Source: an uncultured Haemophilus sp.
GTDB lineage: Bacteria > Pseudomonadota > Gammaproteobacteria > Enterobacterales > Pasteurellaceae
Length of the DNA: 5,827 bases
NCBI GenBank assembly: GCA_959600045.1
Contig: CAUGKJ010000068.1
Location: 1 to 5,827 of the forward strand
Direction of reading: 5' to 3'
The position numbers were made by a program, and so were the translations under genes. Below the pieces are notes generated by a model. That model worked only from the letters and a program-made list of their open reading frames with translations. It made no database searches and was not told the origin of the DNA. Shown here one piece after another: positions 1 to 5,418 of the stretch; the first letter of the stretch is position 1, and each line of letters starts with the position of its first letter.

Positions 1-1125
1 CTTCGTTTACCTGTACCTGGTCATTTACCTGCTGTGATTATTGGTACACTGATGGCGTTAGCCTTAGGACAATTTGGTTTCTCGGTTGAAACCATTGGTA
101 CCGCATTCCACTACACCTTAGCGGATGGCACAACGGGAAATGGCATTCCTAATGTCTTACCTGAATTTGCCTTACCTTGGAATATTCCAAATGCGCAGGG
201 GGAAATCATTAATTGGAATTTTGATCGCATACAGACTCTCTTACCTGCAGCCTTTTCAATGGCCGTATTAGGTGCGATTGAGTCACTACTCTGTGCGGTC
301 ATCTTAGATAATATGACTGACACTAAACATCGCTCCAATAATGAACTGCTGGCTCAGGGTTTAGGTAATATTGTTTCGCCATTCTTAGGTGGGATTACCG
401 CAACCGCAGCTATTGCGCGCTCAGCAGCTAATGTGAAATCGGGTGCGGTATCACCAATATCTAGTGTTGTTCATGCACTCTTAGTCTTATTCTCACTGTT
501 ATTCTTTGCGAATGCGCTATCTTACTTACCACTTTCTTCCATGGCTGCTCTATTGTTAATGGTCGCTTGGCATATGGCAAATGTGCCTGAAATTATTCGT
601 TTGGCACGTCGTTCCACACAAAATGAAATTGCGGTGTTGTTCACTTGCCTAATTCTCACGGTGTTATTCGATATGGTGATTGCCATCTCAGTTGGCGTAT
701 TATTGGCGAGTCTCTTGTTTATCCGCACCATTGCGGAAATGACAAAAGCTATTGAGCAACCTGCACCAGAAGATCTGAATGATGTGTTAGCTTACCGTAT
801 CAGTGGTCCACTATTCTTTGCTGCGGCGGATAAACTCTTTGCGGATTTGCACGATAAAACCGTACATACGGATCACGAAATCAAACATATCGTATTGCAA
901 TGCGATGCTGTGACCGTACTCGATACAGGGGGTATTCATGCTCTCACTCACTTTGTACAACATATGTTGCCACATCAACAAATCTACTTGTGCAATATGC
1001 AGTTCCAACCACTCAGAATGTTAGTGAAATCAAACTCTGTTCCTGAATTGCAAAAAATCAACTACGGCTCAGATTTACAAGATGTCTTTAATAAAATTCG
1101 TGAGTTTGAACAAGCAAATCCATAA
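1..1125 (+). CDS. dauA: C4-dicarboxylate transporter DauA (SulP family, STAS domain), 5' end missing
   Basis: This is an inner-membrane SulP-family transporter. E. coli DauA (YchM) takes up succinate, fumarate and aspartate at acidic pH. The frame is open from base 1, and LRLPVPGHLPA, read upstream of the GTG at 34, matches the family, so that GTG is internal. The 374 visible residues are roughly the C-terminal two-thirds of a protein of about 560. Near-identity to E. coli DauA as I recall it is seen in FHYTLADG, NGIP, LLPAAFSMAVLGAIESLLCAV, GITATAAIARSAANV, MAALLLMVAW and TVLFDMVIAISVGV. Several hydrophobic membrane segments precede a cytoplasmic STAS domain encoded at about 775-1110, which contains GPLFFAAADKLF and the LDTGG loop. 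The start and the N-terminal membrane segments lie outside the window. A hairpin terminator follows directly. The family and DauA assignment is strong; the substrate is inferred from the E. coli protein. Confidence 0.9.
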   Translation, partial: LRLPVPGHLPAVIIGTLMALALGQFGFSVETIGTAFHYTLADGTTGNGIPNVLPEFALPWNIPNAQGEIINWNFDRIQTLLPAAFSMAVLGAIESLLCAVILDNMTDTKHRSNNELLAQGLGNIVSPFLGGITATAAIARSAANVKSGAVSPISSVVHALLVLFSLLFFANALSYLPLSSMAALLLMVAWHMANVPEIIRLARRSTQNEIAVLFTCLILTVLFDMVIAISVGVLLASLLFIRTIAEMTKAIEQPAPEDLNDVLAYRISGPLFFAAADKLFADLHDKTVHTDHEIKHIVLQCDAVTVLDTGGIHALTHFVQHMLPHQQIYLCNMQFQPLRMLVKSNSVPELQKINYGSDLQDVFNKIREFEQANP

Positions 1126-1132
1126 AATAGTG

Positions 1133-1162
1133 AAAAGCGTGCTAAAATAGACACGCTTTTTT
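1133..1162 (+). terminator. Rho-independent terminator after dauA
   Basis: A 9-bp perfect stem, AAAAGCGTG (1133-1141) with CACGCTTTT (1152-1160), has a 10-nt loop in which CTA/TAG could pair further. The 3' arm runs into six T residues (1157-1162). It starts 8 bp after the dauA stop and should separate dauA from rph. Confidence 0.8.
1140..1155 (+). promoter_or_regulatory. Candidate extended -10 promoter for rph-pyrE, inside the terminator loop
   Basis: TGCTAAAAT at 1140-1148 fits the extended -10 pattern (TG, one base, then a hexamer matching TATAAT at 5 of 6). No good -35 hexamer lies at the matching distance (about 1120-1126), which extended -10 promoters can tolerate. Transcription would begin near 1155 and give a leader of about 33 nt before the rph ATG at 1188. 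Only 25 bp separate the terminator from rph, so a dedicated rph promoter has to overlap the terminator or lie within dauA. The pattern is seen in the sequence; activity is inferred. Confidence 0.35.
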
Positions 1163-1187
1163 ATCAATAAAAATAAAGGAATTCAGA

Positions 1188-1904
1188 ATGCGTCCAAATA
1201 ATCGTGAAAATCATCAATCTCGTCCAATTAAAATCACCCGTAATTACACGAAACATGCTGAAGGCTCAGTATTAGTTGAATTTGGTGATACCAAAGTATT
1301 ATGTACGGCGAGTGTTGATGAAAGTGTACCGCGTTTCTTAAAAGGACAAAATCAAGGTTGGGTGACGGCAGAATATGGCATGTTGCCACGCTCGACACAC
1401 AGCCGTATGCAACGTGAAGCCGCAAAAGGCAAGCAAGGTGGACGCACCATGGAAATTCAACGCTTAATCGCACGTTCATTACGAGCCATGGTTGACTTAG
1501 AAGCCCTTGGCGAACGTTCTATTACCTTAGACTGCGATGTGATTCAGGCGGATGGCGGCACAAGAACAGCTTCTATCACCGGTGCAGCAGTGGCTTTATG
1601 TGATGCTATCAACGATTTAATCGCTAACGGCACATTAAAAACCAATCCAATCAAAGGTCTGGTTGCGGCAATTTCGGTTGGAATTGTTGAAGGTGAAGCC
1701 GTGTGTGATTTGGAATATGTGGAAGATTCAGCCGCCGAGACAGACATGAACGTTGTGATGATGGAAGATGGCCGCATGATTGAAGTACAAGGTACTGCAG
1801 AAGGTGAGCCATTCAGCCACGAAGAATTACTCACCTTATTAGGCTTAGCAAAACAAGGCTGCGAACAAATCTTCGCTGCACAACGTGAAGCATTAGGTTT
1901 ATAG
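1188..1904 (+). CDS. rph: Ribonuclease PH
   Basis: RNase PH is a cytoplasmic, phosphate-dependent 3'-5' exoribonuclease. It trims the 3' ends of tRNA precursors and helps degrade structured RNA, working as a hexameric ring. The 238-residue product is the full family length and aligns end to end with the E. coli enzyme, starting at MRP. Key features are the phosphate-binding [16 protein letters not shown] with Arg86, [11 protein letters not shown] with Arg126, and the acidic metal-site region [15 protein letters not shown] with Asp180 and Asp186. A Shine-Dalgarno TAAAGGA (1174-1180) sits 7 nt before the ATG. The gene is intact, unlike the frameshifted rph-1 allele of E. coli K-12. pyrE begins 9 bp after the stop, so the two are very likely co-transcribed, as in enterics. 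Confidence 0.97.
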   Translation: MRPNNRENHQSRPIKITRNYTKHAEGSVLVEFGDTKVLCTASVDESVPRFLKGQNQGWVTAEYGMLPRSTHSRMQREAAKGKQGGRTMEIQRLIARSLRAMVDLEALGERSITLDCDVIQADGGTRTASITGAAVALCDAINDLIANGTLKTNPIKGLVAAISVGIVEGEAVCDLEYVEDSAAETDMNVVMMEDGRMIEVQGTAEGEPFSHEELLTLLGLAKQGCEQIFAAQREALGL

Positions 1905-1907
1905 GAA
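1902..1907 (+). promoter_or_regulatory. pyrE ribosome binding site overlapping the rph stop codon
   Basis: TAGGAA contains both the rph stop codon (TAG, 1902-1904) and the AGGAA Shine-Dalgarno of pyrE. It is followed by a 6-nt spacer to the ATG at 1914. This suggests that ribosomes ending rph may pass directly to pyrE, and it leaves no room for a terminator between the genes. Confidence 0.65.
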
Positions 1908-1913
1908 CAAAAA

Positions 1914-2555
1914 ATGGAAAGCTACAAAATCGAATTTATTAAATTCGCGTTGAGTCGCCAAGTGCTCAAATTTGGTGAATTTACCCTAAAATCAGGTCGA
2001 AAAAGTCCTTATTTTTTCAATGCTGGATTGTTTAGCACGGGCGCAGATCTTGCTCGCTTAGGTGAATACTACGCGAAAGCAATTCAATCAAGTGCGGTCG
2101 ATTTTGATGTCATTTTTGGACCTGCCTATAAAGGCATTCCGATTGCGACGAGCGTTTCCATTGCACTATTCAATCAATTTAATCGTGATACACCTGTTTG
2201 CTTTAATCGCAAAGAAGCGAAAGATCACGGTGAAGGTGGTAATTTAATCGGCAGTTCATTAACCGGCAATGTATTATTAGTTGATGATGTTATCACCGCT
2301 GGCACGGCTATTCGTGAATCCATGGCGCTTCTTGAGGCCAATCACGCCAAATTAGCCGCTGTATTTATTGCATTAAATCGTCAGGAAAAAGGCAAAGGCG
2401 AGCTTTCTGCCATTCAAGAAGTGGAACGCGACTACCAGTGCCAAGTCCTTTCCATCATTGATTTTGATGATTTAATGCAATTCATTGAAAATGAAGCCGA
2501 TTATCAGCAATATTTGCCAGCGATGCGTGCTTATCGTGAAAGTTATGGTGTGTAA
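1914..2555 (+). CDS. pyrE: Orotate phosphoribosyltransferase
   Basis: PyrE converts orotate and PRPP to orotidine 5'-monophosphate and pyrophosphate, the fifth step of de novo pyrimidine synthesis; it is cytoplasmic and acts as a dimer. The 213 residues match the E. coli enzyme in length and almost throughout in motif. Visible features are [16 protein letters not shown] with Lys26 and FFNAG at 34-38 (orotate side), FGPAYKGIP (68-76), the flexible catalytic loop [13 protein letters not shown] (97-109, with Arg99, Lys100, Lys103 and His105), and the PRPP-binding signature [13 protein letters not shown] (120-132, with Asp124 and Asp125). The start is supported by AGGAA 6 nt upstream and by family length. 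It is the second gene of rph-pyrE. A DNA uptake sequence lies in the coding region at 2090-2098, where it encodes part of Ser-Ala-Val. Confidence 0.97.
   Translation: MESYKIEFIKFALSRQVLKFGEFTLKSGRKSPYFFNAGLFSTGADLARLGEYYAKAIQSSAVDFDVIFGPAYKGIPIATSVSIALFNQFNRDTPVCFNRKEAKDHGEGGNLIGSSLTGNVLLVDDVITAGTAIRESMALLEANHAKLAAVFIALNRQEKGKGELSAIQEVERDYQCQVLSIIDFDDLMQFIENEADYQQYLPAMRAYRESYGV
2090..2098 (+). repeat. DNA uptake signal sequence (Haemophilus type), within pyrE
   Basis: An exact 9-bp AAGTGCGGT core is followed by CG and then T/A-rich sequence, as in the extended Haemophilus consensus. It lies inside the pyrE coding region (residues about 59-62, Ser-Ser-Ala-Val), a surface-like stretch that varies between species. 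Confidence 0.85.
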
Positions 2556-2563
2556 TTCATCAC

Positions 2564-2592
2564 TTGAAAAATAAGAATAAAGCCATATTAAT
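2564..2592 (+). promoter_or_regulatory. Possible promoter for djlA-dusC
   Basis: TTGAAA (2564-2569, 5 of 6 to the -35 consensus) is followed after 16 bp by TATTAA (2586-2591, 4 of 6), or after 17 bp by ATTAAT. Transcription would begin near 2598, at the foot of the hairpin at 2597-2618. It is the best sigma-70-like pair in the pyrE-djlA spacer, but such pairs are common by chance in AT-rich DNA. Confidence 0.3.
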
Positions 2593-2596
2593 GTAA

Positions 2597-2618
2597 GGGC
2601 AGACATTTTCGTCTGCCC
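2597..2618 (+). terminator. Strong hairpin between pyrE and djlA, possibly the pyrE terminator
   Basis: GGGCAGAC (2597-2604) and GTCTGCCC (2611-2618) form a perfect, GC-rich 8-bp stem with a 6-nt loop, 41 bp after the pyrE stop. Only ATTATT follows, not a clear T-run, so intrinsic termination would be weak. It could instead be a 3'-end stabilising hairpin or, if djlA is transcribed from the promoter just upstream, a 5'-leader hairpin. Confidence 0.45.
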
Positions 2619-2641
2619 ATTATTGTCAAAAGACCTTTTTG

Positions 2642-2650
2642 ACCGCACTT
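2642..2650 (-). repeat. DNA uptake signal sequence (Haemophilus type), upstream of djlA
   Basis: ACCGCACTT on the + strand is the exact reverse complement of AAGTGCGGT. Read on the minus strand the context is AAAGTGCGGTCAAAAAG, which fits the extended consensus with its T/A-rich flank very well. It ends 12 bp before the djlA start codon and abuts the djlA Shine-Dalgarno. Confidence 0.9.
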
Positions 2651-2662
2651 TAGGGGAAGAGA

Positions 2663-3529
2663 ATGTATTTTTTTGGAAAGATTATCGGGGTTATTTTAGG
2701 CTTTAAATGGGGTGGCTTTTTCGGTGCCATCGCTGGACTCATTTTAGGCTCAATCGCAGATAAAAAACTTTATGAGATGGGTTCTGTTAACTCCAGCTTT
2801 TTTAAGAAAAAAACAACCCGACAAGCGCTTTTCATGCAAACGACTTTTGCAGTACTAGGACATTTAAGCAAATCTAAAGGTCGAGTGACGGAAGAAGATA
2901 TTCAACTAGCCAATCAGTTGATGAACCAAATGCAATTAGATGAGAGTCATCGCAAACTTGCTCAAGAGGCATTTAGTCGAGGTAAAGCAACCGATTTTCC
3001 ACTACGTCAGGTGATTCGCGAATTCCGCATTGGATGTGGACAACGAGCTGATTTACTGAGAATGTTCTTGCACGTACAAGTACAGGCCGCATTTGCTGAT
3101 TCTCAATTACATGACTCAGAAAAAGAAGTCCTTTATGTGGTGGCTGAAGAGCTTGGTCTTTCCCGTATGCAGTTTGAGCAAATGCTGGCAATGGAAATTG
3201 CAGCTCGTCAATTTACTCAAGGTGGATTCTATCGCCAATACCAACAGGGCGGTTATCAACAGCAAGGTGGCTATCAATACCAACAACAAGGTGGTTACCA
3301 ACAATCTTCTGGCCCAACATTAAGTGATGCTTATAAAGTATTGGGTGTGAGTGAAAGCGATGATCGCAATGCCGTAAAACGTGCATATCGTCGTTTAATG
3401 AATGAACATCACCCGGATAAATTAGTGGCTAAAGGCTTACCGCCAGAAATGATGGAAATGGCCAAAGAAAAAGCGCAACAAATCCAAGCTGCTTACGATT
3501 TAATTTGTAAAGTGAAAGGCTGGAAATAG
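2663..3529 (+). CDS. djlA: Co-chaperone DjlA, membrane-anchored J-domain protein
   Basis: DjlA is an inner-membrane DnaJ-like protein with its J domain in the cytoplasm, where it stimulates DnaK; in E. coli its overproduction activates the Rcs capsule pathway. Visible parts in order: a single N-terminal Gly-rich membrane segment (about 6-31) preceded by MYFFGK; a TerB-like helical central region (about 50-180) with family stretches [15 protein letters not shown] and [25 protein letters not shown]; a Gln/Gly/Tyr-rich linker (186-214); and a C-terminal J domain (219-288) with the HPD triad His250-Pro251-Asp252 and [20 protein letters not shown]. Its 288 residues are longer than E. coli DjlA (about 271), mostly through the linker. 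AGGGGA lies 5 nt before the ATG. The stop codon shares a base with the GTG start of dusC, indicating co-transcription. Confidence 0.95.
   Translation: MYFFGKIIGVILGFKWGGFFGAIAGLILGSIADKKLYEMGSVNSSFFKKKTTRQALFMQTTFAVLGHLSKSKGRVTEEDIQLANQLMNQMQLDESHRKLAQEAFSRGKATDFPLRQVIREFRIGCGQRADLLRMFLHVQVQAAFADSQLHDSEKEVLYVVAEELGLSRMQFEQMLAMEIAARQFTQGGFYRQYQQGGYQQQGGYQYQQQGGYQQSSGPTLSDAYKVLGVSESDDRNAVKRAYRRLMNEHHPDKLVAKGLPPEMMEMAKEKAQQIQAAYDLICKVKGWK
3218..3304 (+). repeat. Imperfect Gln/Gly/Tyr-coding repeat in the djlA linker
   Basis: Three imperfect units of the form GG-Tyr-Gln-Gln, preceded by a related GGFYRQYQQ, encode residues 186-214. At DNA level the units share GGNGGNTAYCAA followed by CAA-rich runs. 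The codons vary (GGC/GGT, TAT/TAC), so it is an older or drifting repeat rather than a perfect simple-sequence tract. It joins the central domain to the J domain and is probably disordered. Confidence 0.7.
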
Positions 3530-4461
3530 TGCGTGTTATCCTCGCCCCCATGCAAGGGGTGCTCGATCCTTTTGTTCGCCAACTTCTAACTGAAGTGAAT
3601 GAATATGATCTCTGCATCACCGAATTTGTCCGCGTGGTGGATCAACTCTTACCTGAAAAAGTCTTTTATCGTCTTTGCCCTGAACTCAAAAATCAGGGCT
3701 TTACCCCTTCTGGAACACCTGTTCGCGTCCAACTTTTAGGTCAACATCCGAATTGTCTTGCTGAAAATGCCCATCGTGCTATTGAGCTAGGCTCACATGG
3801 TATTGATTTGAATTGCGGCTGCCCTTCCAAAACTGTGAATGGTAGTAACGGCGGTGCCGCACTCCTAAAGCAACCTGAATTAATTTATCGTGCTACACAA
3901 GCTCTACGACAAACTGTACCAAGCCATTTGCCTGTCAGTGTGAAAGTGCGATTAGGTTGGGATTGTACTTCACAAGCTTTTGAAATTGCCGACGCCGTTC
4001 AACAAGGTGGCGCTACTGAAATCACCATTCACGGCAGAACCAAAGCCGATGGGTATCGTGCCGATCGCATCAATTGGGAGAAAATCAGTGAAGTGAGATC
4101 TCGCTTAGCAATCCCAGTAATTGCTAATGGTGAAATTTGGCATTGGGAAGATGGTCAAGCATGTTTGAAAGCGACAGGTTGCGAAGATCTAATGGTCGGG
4201 CGTGGTGCATTAAATATCCCAAACTTAAGCCTTGTACTTAAACAAAATTTCGAAAAAATGCCTTGGGCGGATATTCAAAAAATCTTACAAAAATATGCAG
4301 AAATGGAAAACTTCCATGATTCTGGTTTTTATCATGTTGCCCGCATCAAACAATGGTTACGCTATCTCAATAAAGAATATCCTGAAGCGGATATCGTTTT
4401 TGAACGAATTAAAACCAGCAAAACTGCAGAAGATCTGAAAGAAAGACTCTATCAGGGCTAA
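3529..4461 (+). CDS. dusC: tRNA-dihydrouridine(16) synthase DusC
   Basis: DusC is an FMN-dependent cytoplasmic enzyme that reduces uridine to dihydrouridine in the tRNA D-loop; position 16 is the target of E. coli DusC. The GTG start at 3529 gives [13 protein letters not shown], matching E. coli DusC (MRVLLAPMEG), and AAAGG lies about 9 nt upstream. The 310 residues compare with about 315 in E. coli. Motifs: Gln68 in VRVQLLG, the signature [17 protein letters not shown] with catalytic Cys98, VKVRLGWD with Lys139, [10 protein letters not shown] with His168, VIANGEI (197-203) and the FMN-phosphate site [10 protein letters not shown] (224-233). A C-terminal tRNA-binding helical part contains [37 protein letters not shown] favours DusC over DusA or DusB. 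It overlaps djlA by one base. An uptake sequence begins just after its stop. Confidence 0.96.
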   Translation: MRVILAPMQGVLDPFVRQLLTEVNEYDLCITEFVRVVDQLLPEKVFYRLCPELKNQGFTPSGTPVRVQLLGQHPNCLAENAHRAIELGSHGIDLNCGCPSKTVNGSNGGAALLKQPELIYRATQALRQTVPSHLPVSVKVRLGWDCTSQAFEIADAVQQGGATEITIHGRTKADGYRADRINWEKISEVRSRLAIPVIANGEIWHWEDGQACLKATGCEDLMVGRGALNIPNLSLVLKQNFEKMPWADIQKILQKYAEMENFHDSGFYHVARIKQWLRYLNKEYPEADIVFERIKTSKTAEDLKERLYQG

Positions 4462-4491
4462 AAAAGTGCGGTCGAAATAGACGGTTTTTTT
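4462..4491 (+). terminator. Weak U-tract hairpin after dusC
   Basis: GTC (4471-4473) and GAC (4480-4482) close a GAAATA loop, and AAAA (4462-4465) can pair with the last four T residues. Between them there is a G-G mismatch, one C-G pair, two G-U wobbles and a U-U mismatch. The seven-T run (4485-4491) directly after dusC makes termination plausible, but the stem is poor. Confidence 0.4.
4464..4472 (+). repeat. DNA uptake signal sequence (Haemophilus type), after dusC
   Basis: An exact AAGTGCGGT core preceded by A residues and followed by CGAAAT lies 2 bp beyond the dusC stop. Uptake sequences in this family often sit in terminators as inverted pairs; here the partner arm is degenerate (GACGG then T-run). 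Confidence 0.88.
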
Positions 4492-4614
4492 AGCATTATC
4501 CCCACTCGTACGATGAGTTAAACACTCAAACAAAACTTGACCAAAATCAAAAAGTTATCATACAGAACCAGTAGAATCGATGAGGCATATACCACAAAAA
4601 AGGAGAGGTGCCTT

Positions 4615-5367
4615 ATGAAGACTCGTCTATTGCTTTCTAGCTTACTTATTGCATTAAGTGCAACATCATTTGCCCAAACGCATAAAGCGCATTGGTCTTA
4701 TGATGGGAAAGAAAGCCCTGAACATTGGGGTGATTTGCTCACCGAGTATCAAACCTGTAAGCTAGGGAAGGTTCAGTCGCCGGTTAATCTTGAAGCAGAT
4801 AATGGCATGAAAGTGGCAAATAAACCACTTAAGATGAATTACTTCCCTGCGGAGTATCAAGTAGAAAACAATGGACATACCGTGCAAGTCAGTGTTGCAC
4901 AAGAAAATGCCCCATTTATTACGCTCAACAATAAACCATTTTATTTAAAACAATTTCACTTTCACACACCAAGTGAACATACCTTTAAACGCCAACATTA
5001 TCCTTTAGAAATTCATTTTGTCCATCAAAGTGAAGATAAAGCGTTAGCGGTTGTTGCCGTAATGGTCAATGAAGGTGAAGCTAATCCAGCATTAGCGCCA
5101 GTCGTTGAGAAAAAACTCACCGTTGGACAAAAAGAAAAATTGGCTCAACCACTTGATATTCAAGCGCTAATACCAAAAGAGATGGCACGCTTCCGCTTAA
5201 ATGGATCGCTCACTACTCCACCTTGTAGTGAAAACGTGGCTTGGACCATTTTCAAAGCACCAATTCAAGCAAGCAAAGCACAAATTGCCGCGATAGAAGA
5301 AATGGAAGGGAAAAATAACCGCCCAACGCAGCCATTAAATCAGCGTGAAGTGAAAATTGAAAAGTAA
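4615..5367 (+). CDS. cah: Secreted alpha-class carbonic anhydrase
   Basis: This zinc enzyme interconverts CO2 and bicarbonate, probably in the periplasm. The ATG at 4615 is chosen because AAGGAG (4600-4605) precedes it and translation from it gives a classic signal peptide: MKTR, a hydrophobic core, then SATSFA-Q with cleavage likely after Ala20. A TTG-started extension to 4537 adds a charged stretch and is unlikely. The 250-residue product carries the alpha-class active site: zinc ligands His115, His117 (FHFHTPSEH) and His134 (LEIHFVH), Glu121 and Glu132, proton-shuttle-like His88 (NNGHTV), gatekeeper Thr200-Thr201 (GSLTTPPC), and NNRPTQPLNQREV near the C-terminus. Its only two mature cysteines, Cys48 and Cys204, sit where bacterial alpha enzymes such as the Neisseria one have a disulfide. 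No lipobox is present. It seems monocistronic, with no clear promoter in the 153-bp upstream spacer. The symbol is the family one used in other bacteria. Confidence 0.95.
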   Translation: MKTRLLLSSLLIALSATSFAQTHKAHWSYDGKESPEHWGDLLTEYQTCKLGKVQSPVNLEADNGMKVANKPLKMNYFPAEYQVENNGHTVQVSVAQENAPFITLNNKPFYLKQFHFHTPSEHTFKRQHYPLEIHFVHQSEDKALAVVAVMVNEGEANPALAPVVEKKLTVGQKEKLAQPLDIQALIPKEMARFRLNGSLTTPPCSENVAWTIFKAPIQASKAQIAAIEEMEGKNNRPTQPLNQREVKIEK

Positions 5368-5369
5368 AT

Positions 5370-5402
5370 AAAAATGCGTGGATACTCTCCACGCATTTTT
5401 TT
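5370..5402. terminator. Bidirectional terminator between the carbonic anhydrase gene and dapF
   Basis: A 13-bp perfect stem, AAAAATGCGTGGA (5370-5382) with TCCACGCATTTTT (5388-5400), has a 5-nt loop TACTC. Seven T residues (5396-5402) end it on the + strand. The A-rich left flank gives a T-rich tract when read on the minus strand. It lies between convergent genes, 2 bp after the carbonic anhydrase stop and 16 bp beyond the dapF stop, and can serve both. Confidence 0.9.
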
Positions 5403-5418
5403 ATTCGATTAGGCGAGA

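Noticed and set aside
292..302. CTGTGCGGTCA in dauA as a fourth uptake sequence.
   Set aside because: It differs from the AAGTGCGGT core at the first two positions, while the other three copies are exact.
34..1125. Treating the GTG at 34 as the start of the transporter.
   Set aside because: The frame is open to base 1 and the upstream residues match DauA, so the gene is simply cut by the window.
2062..2247. A small gene overlapping pyrE in another frame.
   Set aside because: It lies wholly inside the strongly conserved pyrE frame, has no Shine-Dalgarno or recognisable motif, and is a shadow reading. The same holds for the minus-strand open frames in dauA, rph and djlA and the one at 4232-4438 in dusC.
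4537..4577. A sigma-70 promoter for the carbonic anhydrase from TTGACC (4537-4542) with TATCAT (4556-4561) or TAGAAT (4572-4577).
   Set aside because: The spacers would be 13 and 29 bp, and the hexamers at 16-18 bp match poorly, so no pair is convincing.
4537..4614. An N-terminal extension of the carbonic anhydrase starting at the TTG at 4537.
   Set aside because: It would bury the signal peptide behind 26 charged residues, and the ATG at 4615 has a strong Shine-Dalgarno.
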